From CAVRIA01 sp963721115 (GTDB lineage: Bacteria > Desulfobacterota > Binatia > HRBIN30 > CADEER01), in the NCBI GenBank assembly GCA_963721115.1, contig CAVRIA010000004.1, forward strand, positions 620,001-684,000: a DNA stretch of 64,000 bases. The letters are read 5' to 3'. Shown here one piece after another: positions 40,967-49,794 of the stretch. The translations under genes and the position numbers were made by a program. The notes beneath the pieces were generated by a model. The model had not been told where the DNA came from. It saw nothing but the letters and a program-made list of their open reading frames with translations, and searched no databases. Position 1 is the stretch's first letter; the number at the start of each line of letters is the position of its first letter.

Positions 40967-42535
40967 TCAGGGCGCGACGCCGTTCAGGCTGTCGACGACC
41001 GCGAAGAGGTCGCCGATGTCGTAGAAGTCGACGGTGACGAAATTGGGCAGGCGCCCGCTCTCGCTCTGGCACTGCTCGGCGCGGTCGATGAACAGCGGGT
41101 TGTGGTTCACCATGTCGGCGAGCAACGGGCTGCCGACGACCTTGGTCAGGAAGTGGTTGAGGATGAACAAGCTGTTGGCGGCGGAGCCGCGATTGCGCGT
41201 GCAGGTGAAGTCCTGCGGCGTCGCGAACGAGAAGTGCGTCTCCCAGGCGAAGTCCCACACATAGAGGTGCCAGGGGAGGGAGGCTGCCGAGTCGTCGGTG
41301 AAGACGACCAGCCGCGTGTCGGCGAGGATCAGGTCGCGCAGCGACGGCCACGGATCGGCGGCGCTCTGCACGTGGACGGAGGACAGCAGCCCGCTGGCCA
41401 TGAAAGCGGAGAGGACGTCGGCTTCCGACACGTAGCTCTCGAAGATGATCGACACCACCTCGTTGGGATGCCGGTCGAGGAAGGTCTTGATCTCGGCCAG
41501 GCCGTCCACCAGCGGCTTCATGCCGGTGAGGTCGCAGGGGAACACGTCGCCGCCGTGGCAGAGGACGACCTGCCCGCCGAAATACCAGGTGTCGAGCATC
41601 AGGGCGCGCACGCCGTCCTCGAGCTGGTGGGTGATCGAGTAGTCCTGGTTGGGCCCGATCCAGCCCTCCTCGGCGTTGGACATCGCATTGTGCGTCGTCG
41701 GGTAGGACACGGCGTCGTAGGCGCGATCGCAGAGCAGGCGGCTGCCGTTGCAGCGCGCGATGGCGCGCGCCGGCAGGCAGAGCTCGACCTCCTTCAGCGC
41801 GTCGAGCGACGCCGGACCGAGCTCGTTGTTGGTGTGCAGGCCACGCGCCGGCTGCGGCTTCGGCTCGCCGCGCAGGCGCTTGGCGCGGTAGCAGAGGAGG
41901 CTGCTCGCCGGCTGCTTGATGGCGGCCGCCGAGGCGGCCACGGGATCGCAGAGGCGCAGCACCCTCTTGAGGTCGAAGTCGGCCGCGGCGGGCGCCGGGC
42001 CGCCGACCGCGAGCCGCAGCCCGGCGGGGAAGGCGCGGCGCCCGCCGCTCGGCTTGACGTCGTGGCAGCGGTAGTGGTCGACGCCGTGAGTGGCGTCGTC
42101 GGGAGGAGAGGGAACGGTTGAAGCATCGACCGAGCTCGGGACGAGCAGCAGCTTCGGCCGCGGCTTCCGATCGACCGTGAAGTCACCGACCGCGTCGACC
42201 ACCTGGACGCCCTCGTCGGCCGGGTAGGGCGGGCTGGTGCGGGACGGCCGTACCTTGTAGCCGACGAGCTGTATCGCCGGGTCGGCGATGCCGCCGCCGA
42301 GGTCGACGGGAATGCAGAGGCGGCGCGGTCCGCGGACGTCGACGTCCCGCCCTTCCAGCTCGTCCGAGAGGGACACGGTGGTCGTCAGAAAGCGCGGCGC
42401 GCCACGCGCCGGCTTACTCCGGTAGCAGAGAAACGCGTCGCCGTCCTGCGCTGCCACGGCCGACGGCAGCGCGGCGAGCAGCAGAAGCGAGGCCAGGGCC
42501 CAACCGCCCGCCGGATTGGCAATCAATCGAGACAC
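40967..42535 (-). CDS. Secreted protein with a PI-PLC-like (PLC X-type) domain and duplicated N-terminal Cys modules
   Basis: 522 residues from a GTG at 42535, with GGGGGG close upstream. The signal peptide ends AALPSAVAAQ. The first about 240 residues hold two or three copies of a small module, each starting FLCYRSKPA, DHYRCHDVKPS or LLCYRAKRL and ending LCIPV, LCDPV or LCLPA. These are secreted Cys repeats common in delta-like and Binatota-like genomes. Residues of about 270-510 match a PLC X-type TIM barrel: YPTTHNAMSN (first catalytic His), DGVRALMLDTWYF and LCHGG (second His region). It would act outside the cytoplasm on phosphodiesters or phospholipids, though the calcium-ligand pattern is not checked. 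Divergent from ppk1. Confidence 0.82.
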   Translation of the reverse strand: MSRLIANPAGGWALASLLLLAALPSAVAAQDGDAFLCYRSKPARGAPRFLTTTVSLSDELEGRDVDVRGPRRLCIPVDLGGGIADPAIQLVGYKVRPSRTSPPYPADEGVQVVDAVGDFTVDRKPRPKLLLVPSSVDASTVPSPPDDATHGVDHYRCHDVKPSGGRRAFPAGLRLAVGGPAPAAADFDLKRVLRLCDPVAASAAAIKQPASSLLCYRAKRLRGEPKPQPARGLHTNNELGPASLDALKEVELCLPARAIARCNGSRLLCDRAYDAVSYPTTHNAMSNAEEGWIGPNQDYSITHQLEDGVRALMLDTWYFGGQVVLCHGGDVFPCDLTGMKPLVDGLAEIKTFLDRHPNEVVSIIFESYVSEADVLSAFMASGLLSSVHVQSAADPWPSLRDLILADTRLVVFTDDSAASLPWHLYVWDFAWETHFSFATPQDFTCTRNRGSAANSLFILNHFLTKVVGSPLLADMVNHNPLFIDRAEQCQSESGRLPNFVTVDFYDIGDLFAVVDSLNGVAP

Positions 42536-42692
42536 GATCCCCCCTGGCAGCTTTGTAGGGGAGGCGGACCCGGCCCGTCAAGGAAGCGATCCCGGGACAC
42601 GGCGCCACCACGATCTCGACTTGGCTCCGGCGCGCGCAGCCAGTATGTAGTACAAGAGGGAGGGGAGCCGGTGCCGCCGGCCCACTCGAATC

Positions 42693-44960
42693 ATGGCAGA
42701 GACGATCGAACAGTCGAGCAAGGCGGACGGTGGCGAAGCGCCGGCCGTCGTCGAGGACGGCCGGCGCGGCTCCGCGCACCGGCGCGGCCGATCCGACGGC
42801 GCACCGCTTGCCGCGGAGGGCGCGGAAGCCGTGTCGGTGGTTTCCGAGCCGGATCTCGATTCGCCCGTCTGGTATCTGAACCGCGAGCTGACGTGGCTCG
42901 AGTTCAACCGCCGGGTGCTGCACGAGGCGGAGGACGAGCGCAATCCGCTGCTCGAGCGCCTCAAGTTTCTCTCCATCGTCGCCTCGAACCTCGACGAGTT
43001 CTTCATGAAGCGGATCGGTGGCCTCAAGCAGCAGGTGGGCGCGGGCCTGCAGGAGCCGAGCGTCGACGGGCGCACACCGCAGCAGCAGATCGCTGAGTGC
43101 CATGCGGTGGTGCGCGATCTGGAGGTGCACCGGCGCCGGCTGCTGGCGGAGCTGCTGGTCGCGCTCGAGGGACACGGCATCCGGCTGCGTTCGTGCGCCG
43201 ATCTGACGGCCGAGCAGCAGGCGGCGATGCGGGACCAGTACTTCCGCAGCATCTTCCCGCTGGTGACGCCGCAGGCGATGGACCCGGCGCATCCCTTTCC
43301 CTTCATCTCGAACCTGTCCGTGAACCTGCTGGTCACCGTCCGCTACCGGCGCGACAACGAGCCGTCGATGGCGCGGGTCAAGGTTCCGGTCGGCGCCGGC
43401 ATCCCGCGCTTCCTGCGCATCGGCACCGGCTTCGACTTCGTCCGGCTCGAGGACGTGATGGCGCACAACCTCGATCTGCTCTTTCCGGAGATGGCGATCG
43501 ACGCCTGCGAGCTCTTCCGTGTCACTCGCAACGCCAACACGGAGCGCGACGAGGACCAGGCGGACGACCTTCTCGCCCTGATCGAGTCCGAGCTGCGCGA
43601 TCGACGTCTGGCGCCGATCGTGCGGCTGGAGGTCCTGCAGGGGATGGACCCGGTGCGCCGCGGCATGCTCGCCGCCGAGTTCGGCCTCGACGAGCACAGC
43701 GAGCTGTTCGACGTCGACGGCATGCTCGCCATGCGCGACTTGATGGAGATCGCCGCCCTCGAGGTGCCCGCCCTGCGCGACCCACCGCACCGGCCGGTCG
43801 ACCACCCGCGTCTTCTCGAGACGCGCAACATCTTCCACACCCTGCGCGACGCTGGCTCCATCCTGCTGCAGCATCCGTACGAGTCGTATGCGACCTCGGT
43901 CGAGCGCTTCCTGCGCGAGGCGAGCGAGGATCCGAAGGTGCGCGCCATCAAGATGACGTTGTACCGCACCTCGGCGGAGTCGAACGTGATCGACTACCTC
44001 TGCGAGGCGGCCCGCAACGGCAAGCAGGTCGCGGTCGTCGTCGAGCTGAAGGCCCGCTTCGACGAGGCCGCGAACATCCAGTTCGCCAACCGACTGGAGG
44101 ACTTCGGCATCCACGTCACCTACGGCGTCGTCGGCCTCAAGACGCACTGCAAGGTCATCCTCGTGGTCCGCCAGGACTACACCGGCCTGCGCCGCTACGC
44201 GCACATCGGGACCGGCAACTACCACGCCGGCACGGCGCGCATCTACACCGACTTCGGCCTGCTCACCTCCGACGACGGCATCGGCCAGGATCTCACGGAG
44301 CTGTTCAATTACCTGACCACCGGTTACCGCCCGAAGCGCAAGTACACGAAGCTGCTGCCGGCGCCGACGTTGCTGAAGAAGGCCCTGCTCGGAAAGATCG
44401 AGCGCGAGATCGCCCGCCACTCGCCCGAGTCGCCCGGCCGGATCCAGTTCAAGATGAACGCCCTCGAGGACGCCGACATCACCCGCGCGCTCTACCAGGC
44501 TTCGCGCGCCGGCGTGCGCGTGGATCTGATCGTGCGCGATACCTGCCGCCTCCGTCCCGGCATCCCGGGCCTGTCCGACAACGTCCGCGTCGTCAGCATC
44601 GTCGGCCGCTTTCTCGAGCACGGGCGAATCTACTACTTCGGCAACGGTAGCGACGAGGAGTACTTCATCGGCTCCGCCGACTGCATGAAGCGCAACCTGG
44701 AAAGCCGCGTCGAGGTCGTCGTTCCGGTCGAGGACGCGGCGCTGCGCAAGGATCTGCGGGCTGTGTTCGACGTGCAGCTCGCGGGGCATCGCGACTCGTG
44801 GGTCATGCAGGCGGACGGCACCTATGTGCAGTGCGTTCCGGAAGGGGAGGACAAGGGCGCGCAGCATCTTCTGATGGAGCACACCGAGAAGCGACGCAAG
44901 GAAGCCAGCCGTTTGCGGCGGCGGCGTCCGAAGGGGTTCGCGCGGCGCTCGAACGCCTGA
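42693..44960 (+). CDS. ppk1: Polyphosphate kinase 1
   Basis: 755 residues, close to the family norm plus a roughly 50-residue low-complexity N-terminal extension. It polymerises ATP gamma-phosphate into polyphosphate reversibly. Visible domains: N-terminal helical (YLNRELTWLEFNRRVLHEAE, LKFLSIVASNLDEFFMKRIG), head (TPQAMDPAHPFPFISNLSVN), and two PLD-like C-terminal domains. The autophosphorylated His is H485 in GLKTHCKV; the second catalytic His is about H643 in FLEHGRIYYF. Other signatures are RYAHIGTGNYHAGTARIYTD and FIGSADCMKRNLESRVEVVV. No ppx phosphatase or phosphate-regulon gene is adjacent. The start has no good ribosome site, so the N-terminal extension may be shorter. Confidence 0.96.
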   Translation: MAETIEQSSKADGGEAPAVVEDGRRGSAHRRGRSDGAPLAAEGAEAVSVVSEPDLDSPVWYLNRELTWLEFNRRVLHEAEDERNPLLERLKFLSIVASNLDEFFMKRIGGLKQQVGAGLQEPSVDGRTPQQQIAECHAVVRDLEVHRRRLLAELLVALEGHGIRLRSCADLTAEQQAAMRDQYFRSIFPLVTPQAMDPAHPFPFISNLSVNLLVTVRYRRDNEPSMARVKVPVGAGIPRFLRIGTGFDFVRLEDVMAHNLDLLFPEMAIDACELFRVTRNANTERDEDQADDLLALIESELRDRRLAPIVRLEVLQGMDPVRRGMLAAEFGLDEHSELFDVDGMLAMRDLMEIAALEVPALRDPPHRPVDHPRLLETRNIFHTLRDAGSILLQHPYESYATSVERFLREASEDPKVRAIKMTLYRTSAESNVIDYLCEAARNGKQVAVVVELKARFDEAANIQFANRLEDFGIHVTYGVVGLKTHCKVILVVRQDYTGLRRYAHIGTGNYHAGTARIYTDFGLLTSDDGIGQDLTELFNYLTTGYRPKRKYTKLLPAPTLLKKALLGKIEREIARHSPESPGRIQFKMNALEDADITRALYQASRAGVRVDLIVRDTCRLRPGIPGLSDNVRVVSIVGRFLEHGRIYYFGNGSDEEYFIGSADCMKRNLESRVEVVVPVEDAALRKDLRAVFDVQLAGHRDSWVMQADGTYVQCVPEGEDKGAQHLLMEHTEKRRKEASRLRRRRPKGFARRSNA

Positions 44961-45044
44961 GGGGTCTGGTGACGGCTCGACTGTGAGCTGCGCGCGGGGG
45001 CGTTCGTCCAGCCGACGAAGAGAGGCTCCAGCCGGCGCAACCGG

Positions 45045-46295
45045 GTGGGAACCATCTCTCTGGTCGTCGCCGTCGCGGGGGCGGTCGCCTGTCACTTCCT
45101 CGCCGTCGGACCGCTGGCCGGCGCTTCCTGGTTGCGGATCGCGGCGGCCGGCTTCGAAGCGGCGGTAGTCGGAGCGCTGGCGGACTGGTTTGCGGTGACG
45201 GCGCTGTTCCGCCATCCGCTCGGCCTGCCCATTCCGCACACCGCGATCATTCCGAAGCGGCGCGCCAAGCTCGTCGAGGGCGTGGTCTCGATGATCGAGG
45301 AGGACTGGCTGTCTCCGCAGGTCATCGCGGCGCGGCTGGATCAATTCGAGGCCAGCGCGTTCGTCGTCGACTGGCTGCGCGATCGGCAGCACGTCGAACG
45401 CCTCGGCGCGCCATTGCGCGACGTGCTGGCCGGGCTGGCACGGACCCTCACCGAGCCCGAGGTCGTGGAGTTCGTCGATCGGGCGCTGCGGCGCGAGCTC
45501 TCGGGCGTCTCCGTCGACCCGGCTCTCGGGCGTTGGCTGGCGCGAGCGGCGGGGAGCGACAGCGCGGCGGCGGCCTTCCGCAGTGCCGCGCTGTCGCTCG
45601 CCAACTTCCTCGGCCGTCCGCGCACGGCCGTGCTGTTACAGGACTGGATCGACCACGCCGCCCGCCAGATGCGCCGGGAACGGCGGCTCCTGGTTCCGCT
45701 GCTGCTGCGCCGCAAGGCGGTGCAGCGGCGAATCGTGGAGACGGTGTGCGACTACGGGAGCGCGGAGCTGCGGGCCGCGGCAGACGACGTGCGCCACGCC
45801 CTGCGGGGCCTCGTGTTCGGCGGCATCGGAAGTTTTGCCGAGCGCCTGGCCGCGGGGGACGAGGAAGCGCTCGCCCAGGTCGAGCAGCTGCGGCACGGCC
45901 TGATCGACAGCCTCGAAGCCGGTCCGCTGGTGCGGGACGTGCTGGCGCAGCTGCGCCGCCAGCTGGAGAGCGACCTGCGGGAGCCGGGAAGCTACCTGTC
46001 GGAGCTGATCGATCGGAAGCTGCGAGCGGGCATCCTCGATCTGCTGCGGGAGGCGGAGCGCCGCGAGCAGTTCGACCGCTGGGTGCGGGCGACGGCGGGC
46101 GATCTGCTTCGCCGCCATCACGACCAGATCGGCGTCACGGTGCGCGAGAACCTGGAGGCGTTGGAGACGGAGAGATTGGTTGCCCAGATCGAGGATCGAG
46201 TAGGGGGAGATCTTCAGTTCATCCGACTGAACGGCGCCGTGGTGGGCGGCATGATCGGCCTCGTGCTCGCCTTGGTGCACCGGTTCTTCGGCTGA
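45045..46295 (+). CDS. DUF445 family membrane-anchored protein
   Basis: 416 residues from a GTG at 45045. The N-terminal helix ISLVVAVAGAVACHFLAVGP and the conserved FEAAVVGALADWFAVTALFR with HPLGLPIPHTAIIPKRRAKL are the DUF445 signature. The end holds IRLNGAVVGGMIGLVLALVH, the matching C-terminal membrane segment. The middle is a long helical region. Function unknown; the family is envelope-associated. It follows ppk1 by about 85 bases and may be co-transcribed. Converges on the small RHH gene 44 bases downstream. Confidence 0.9.
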   Translation: MGTISLVVAVAGAVACHFLAVGPLAGASWLRIAAAGFEAAVVGALADWFAVTALFRHPLGLPIPHTAIIPKRRAKLVEGVVSMIEEDWLSPQVIAARLDQFEASAFVVDWLRDRQHVERLGAPLRDVLAGLARTLTEPEVVEFVDRALRRELSGVSVDPALGRWLARAAGSDSAAAAFRSAALSLANFLGRPRTAVLLQDWIDHAARQMRRERRLLVPLLLRRKAVQRRIVETVCDYGSAELRAAADDVRHALRGLVFGGIGSFAERLAAGDEEALAQVEQLRHGLIDSLEAGPLVRDVLAQLRRQLESDLREPGSYLSELIDRKLRAGILDLLREAERREQFDRWVRATAGDLLRRHHDQIGVTVRENLEALETERLVAQIEDRVGGDLQFIRLNGAVVGGMIGLVLALVHRFFG

Positions 46296-46339
46296 CGTCG
46301 GCGCGCCTTCTCGGCCGAGAAGGGCGCGGCGACCCGAAT

Positions 46340-46609
46340 CTACTTCTTGTTGGCCCGTTTGCGGCGGCCGGGAGTGCGGCGGGCGGGAGGGGCGGACGCT
46401 GAAGGCGGTGTATGGTTGACGCTCAGGCGGTCCTGCGCCGCGTCGAGTCCCTCGTTGAGAAGGGCGACCACTGCGGCGGTCTTCGAGCAACCGAGATCGC
46501 GCGCCACCTTGTCGATGGCGTCGCTGACGTGAGTTGGAATCTGGACGTTCATGAGCTTGCTGGGAATAGGGCCGCGGCTCAAGTCGGAAAGACGCAGGTC
46601 TGCTCGCAT
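46340..46609 (-). CDS. Small ribbon-helix-helix-like protein (orphan antitoxin-like)
   Basis: 89 residues; GGAGG lies 6 bases before the ATG, a strong ribosome site. The core NVQIPTHVSDAIDKVARDLG then CSKTAAVVALLNEGLDAAQD fits an RHH/Arc-like DNA-binding fold. The C-terminus is basic and low complexity (ARRTPGRRKRANKK). No toxin gene lies on either side, so it may be a lone regulator or a remnant of a toxin-antitoxin pair. An inner ATG at 46552 gives just the core. Confidence 0.7.
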   Translation of the reverse strand: MRADLRLSDLSRGPIPSKLMNVQIPTHVSDAIDKVARDLGCSKTAAVVALLNEGLDAAQDRLSVNHTPPSASAPPARRTPGRRKRANKK

Positions 46610-46882
46610 TCTCTTCCTCCGGTGGAGTTTGCCCGGCGTGGGCGGTGGAATTCACTGTCGGCGGCATGGGTACTGCAGAAGTCATCGCATTGCAAATCAG
46701 GCGCGCGGGACGAGGTGTGTTCTCTTCGAGCCGCGCGCCGCTCCCTCCGCACGCCCGCCGTTCGCGCATTCTCGTCGCGCCTACCGGCGCACCCGCTGAC
46801 CGGCTTACTCGTCCCCCGTGCGAAGCCCCGCCTCCGGTTGCGCCTCGTCTCCCGCTTCCCGTACGCCGACACTCCGAGTAGA
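46610..46882. other. Divergent intergenic region without a supported gene
   Basis: Spacer between the small RHH gene and the tetR gene. Open frames here lack start signals and family features. Probably holds divergent promoters and regulatory sites. I see no tRNA, repeat or terminator. Confidence 0.5.
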
Positions 46883-46906
46883 CAAATGGGGCCTGGTTTG
46901 TTCTAT
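46879..46906 (+). promoter_or_regulatory. Candidate promoter/operator of the tetR gene
   Basis: TAGACA (46879-46884) and TTCTAT (46901-46906), 16 bases apart, resemble -35 and -10 boxes. Between them ACAAA (46883-46887) and TTTGT (46898-46902) form a dyad around GGCC, a plausible TetR autoregulatory site. The ATG at 46914 would then be nearly leaderless. Confidence 0.4.
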
Positions 46907-46913
46907 CTGTGCC

Positions 46914-47579
46914 ATGTCGAAGAGGGCCGTGAGCGCCGCGGCCGGCGCTGGAGCGTCGGACAAGAAAGCGGATCTGCTCGAGCGCACCAGGGAGCGCATT
47001 CTCGACGGCGCCATGCAGGCCATTGCGCGTCACGGCCTTGCAAAGCTTGGCATGAGCGATGTCAGCGAGAGCGCGGGCGTCTCCCGCGGTACGCTGTACC
47101 GCTATTTCACCAGCCGCGAGGCGCTGCTCGAGAGCCTGGCGCAATATGAGAACCGGCGCTTCCGGGGACGGGTGAGCGAGGCGCTGCTCGACGCCCCGGC
47201 CGGGCGGGATCGCATCCGCGTCGTGCTCGAGCACGTGACCGGATACGTGCGCGAGCACCCGGCGATCCAGCGCATCGTCGAGACCGAGCCGGCGTTCGTC
47301 CTGCGCTACCTGCGGGAGCATTTCCCGTTCCTGCGCGAGACCACCGGCGCGATCCTGTCGCCGCTGCTGGAGAGGACGCATCCGGTGCGGGCGGGCGCTG
47401 CGACGACCGAGCAGCTGGTCGACTGGCTGACCAGGTTGATGATCTCCGCCGTCCTCTTCCCCGATCCGGACCCCGAGGCGATGGCGCGCGGCCTGACGGC
47501 CGTCTACCACCTACTGCTGTCCTCGACGGGCACGACGCGGGTGCCGCGGCGCTCGCGCGCGCCCGCCAGCTTGACGTGA
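46914..47579 (+). CDS. TetR-family transcriptional regulator
   Basis: 221 residues starting MSKRAVSAAAGAGASDKKAD. The helix-turn-helix spans about 24-70 (RERILDGAMQAIARHGLAKL, MSDVSESAGVSRGTLYRYF). The C-terminal ligand domain (HVTGYVREHPAIQRIVETEP, LVDWLTRLMISAVLFPDPD) has no recognised inducer class. It is encoded 18 bases upstream of a P450 gene in the same direction and probably controls the P450-esterase-ligase set, with a lipid or acyl-CoA as the likely inducer (inference). An upstream dyad may be its operator. Confidence 0.92.
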   Translation: MSKRAVSAAAGAGASDKKADLLERTRERILDGAMQAIARHGLAKLGMSDVSESAGVSRGTLYRYFTSREALLESLAQYENRRFRGRVSEALLDAPAGRDRIRVVLEHVTGYVREHPAIQRIVETEPAFVLRYLREHFPFLRETTGAILSPLLERTHPVRAGAATTEQLVDWLTRLMISAVLFPDPDPEAMARGLTAVYHLLLSSTGTTRVPRRSRAPASLT

Positions 47580-47597
47580 AGGAAGGAACGACTCGCG

Positions 47598-48782
47598 ATG
47601 ACGACCAACATGACGACGACCATGAAGCTCTTCGGCGGCAATATGATGAGCCCGGTCGTCGATCCCTACGGCGTGTATCGCCGCCTGCGCGACGAGCAAC
47701 CCGCGATCCCGGTCAACACGATCATGGGCGTCAACCACCTGATCACGCGCTACGACGACGTGCAGACGATCCTACGGGACGGAGCCCTCTTTTCCTCTCG
47801 CGCCAACGCGCGCGGCATCGGCATCGTCATGGGGCGCACCATCCTCGAGATGGAAGGCAAGGAGCACGTCCGCCACCGCAACGTCATCGCCCCCTTCTTC
47901 AGCCCGCGGGCGATGAAGGGCGAGACGCGGGACATGGTTTCGGGCATCGTCCACCGCCTGATCGACGAGTTCGCCGGCCGCGGTCGCGCCGATCTGGTGT
48001 CGGAGTTCACGTTCACGTTTCCGATGCGGGTCATCGCCACGATCATCGGCATTCCGGTCGAGGACTACGGAGCATTCCACCGCATGGCGCTCGACCTGAT
48101 CAGCGTCGGCGACGATCCGCCCCGGGGCTTCGCGGCGGCACAGTCCCTGCTCGAGTACCTGCAGCCGATCCTGGAACAGCGCAAGGTCGACCCAGGCGAC
48201 GATCTGCTCAGCAATCTCGTGCACGCCGAGGTCGACGGCAATCGCCTCACCGACGAGGAGGTTCTGGCCTTCCTGCGGCTCCTCCTTCCGGCCGGCGCGG
48301 AGACCACGTACCGCCTGACGGGAAGCTGCCTGTACGCGCTTCTGGCGCATCCCGAGGTGTACGAGGAGGTCCGCGCCGATCTCTCCAAGATCGATCTTCT
48401 GGTCGAGGAGACGCTGCGCTGGGAGTCGCCGGTGCAGTACGTCTCGCGCGAGGCGACGCAGGACATGACGGTCTCGGGCTGCGCGGTCCCGGCGGGCGCC
48501 ATGCTGTCGATCGCCCTCGGCTCCGCCAACCGCGACGAGCGACACTATGCGGAGCCGGACCGCTTCGACCTGCACCGCAAGAACGACGATCACGTCGCCT
48601 TCGGCTTCGGCCAGCACTTCTGCGCGGGATCGCATCTGGCGCGCATGGAAGCCGACATCGCGCTGCGCGCCCTGCTGGAGCGGCTGCCGGTCCTGCGCCT
48701 CGATCCCACCGAGGAGGCGCGCGTCGTCGGCCTGGCGTTCCGTTCCCCAAATCGCCTTCCGGTCCTGTTCGACGGCCAGTAG
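47598..48782 (+). CDS. Cytochrome P450
   Basis: 394 residues, normal for a soluble bacterial P450. GAAGGAACG lies about 10 bases before the ATG. I-helix oxygen-binding motif LLPAGAETTYR, K-helix EETLRW, and heme-ligand loop FGFGQHFCAGSHLARME with Cys at 342. A monooxygenase needing ferredoxin and reductase, neither of which is nearby. Its TetR, esterase and acyl-CoA ligase neighbours suggest hydroxylation of a lipid, terpenoid or steroid in a degradative route. Substrate not determinable. Confidence 0.95.
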   Translation: MTTNMTTTMKLFGGNMMSPVVDPYGVYRRLRDEQPAIPVNTIMGVNHLITRYDDVQTILRDGALFSSRANARGIGIVMGRTILEMEGKEHVRHRNVIAPFFSPRAMKGETRDMVSGIVHRLIDEFAGRGRADLVSEFTFTFPMRVIATIIGIPVEDYGAFHRMALDLISVGDDPPRGFAAAQSLLEYLQPILEQRKVDPGDDLLSNLVHAEVDGNRLTDEEVLAFLRLLLPAGAETTYRLTGSCLYALLAHPEVYEEVRADLSKIDLLVEETLRWESPVQYVSREATQDMTVSGCAVPAGAMLSIALGSANRDERHYAEPDRFDLHRKNDDHVAFGFGQHFCAGSHLARMEADIALRALLERLPVLRLDPTEEARVVGLAFRSPNRLPVLFDGQ

Positions 48783-48833
48783 ACCACCAGCAAACACCCT
48801 CTCGCCGCAAAAAGAGTCGCACGGAGGCAAACG

Positions 48834-49772
48834 ATGGGTCTCGACCCGCAGGCCAAGTCGCTTTTGGACCAGATCGCCGCCATGGGCGGTCCACAGTTGC
48901 ACCAGATGTCGGTGCCCGAAGCACGGCAGGCGATCGCCGCACTGGCAACCATGCAGGCGCAGCCGCCGGCGGTCGGCGAGGTGTCGGACCGAACGATCCC
49001 GGGCCCCGCGGGGGAGATTCCGGTGCGTGTGTACGTCCCGCAGGGGACGGCGCCGTTTCCCGTGCTGGTCTACTACCACGGCGGCGGCTGGGTGATCGGC
49101 AATCTGGACACGCACGACGCCACCTGCCGCGCCCTGGCCAATCAGGCCGGCTGCGTAGTCGTCTCGGTCGACTACCGCCTGGCGCCGGAGCACAAGTTTC
49201 CGGCCGCGGCGGAGGACGCGTACGCGGCGGCGGCATGGGCGGCGGCGCACGCCGCCACGCTGCGCGGAGACTCGTCGCGGGTGGCGATCGGCGGAGACAG
49301 CGCCGGCGGCAACCTCGCCGCCGCCGTGGCCCTCATGGCGCGCGACCGCGGCGGGCCGCCGCTGGTGTTCCAGCTGCTCGTCTATCCCGTCACCGACGCG
49401 AGGCGCGATACGCCTTCGTACCGGCAGAACGCGGACGGCTACTTTCTCACGGCGGACATGATGCAATGGTTCTGGAACCACTACCTGGCGCGTCCGAGCG
49501 ACGGAGACGATGCGTATGCGTCGCCGCTGCGCGCCGCGGACGTTTCCGGCCTGCCGCCGGCGCTGGTCATCACCGCCGAGTTCGACCCGCTGCGCGACGA
49601 GGGGGAGGCCTACGCGAATCGCTTGCGGGAAGCGGGGGTGTCGGCGCGGACCTCGCGCTACGACGGCATGATCCACGGGTTCTTCGGTATGGGGTCGATG
49701 CTCGACCAGGCCGGCGTGGCGATGGCGGAGGCCGGGGCGACCCTGAAGCTCGCCTTCGCCGCACGCCGGTGA
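48834..49772 (+). CDS. HSL-family alpha/beta hydrolase (esterase)
   Basis: 312 residues; GGAGG lies 6 bases before the ATG. Hormone-sensitive-lipase family (family IV) motifs: oxyanion YYHGGGWVIG, VDYRLAPEHKFPAA, nucleophile GGDSAGGNLAAA, acid AEFDPLRDEGE, and catalytic His in GMIHGFFGM. Cytoplasmic, no signal peptide. Expected to hydrolyse carboxylic esters or lactones, possibly the product of a P450 or a Baeyer-Villiger step. It lies between the P450 and the acyl-CoA synthetase genes with short gaps. Confidence 0.93.
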   Translation: MGLDPQAKSLLDQIAAMGGPQLHQMSVPEARQAIAALATMQAQPPAVGEVSDRTIPGPAGEIPVRVYVPQGTAPFPVLVYYHGGGWVIGNLDTHDATCRALANQAGCVVVSVDYRLAPEHKFPAAAEDAYAAAAWAAAHAATLRGDSSRVAIGGDSAGGNLAAAVALMARDRGGPPLVFQLLVYPVTDARRDTPSYRQNADGYFLTADMMQWFWNHYLARPSDGDDAYASPLRAADVSGLPPALVITAEFDPLRDEGEAYANRLREAGVSARTSRYDGMIHGFFGMGSMLDQAGVAMAEAGATLKLAFAARR

Positions 49773-49794
49773 CCGGGGTCCTGCCGCTGGCCGC

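Noticed and set aside
42414..45392. A 992-codon minus-strand frame opposite ppk1
   Set aside because: Antisense shadow of polyphosphate kinase.
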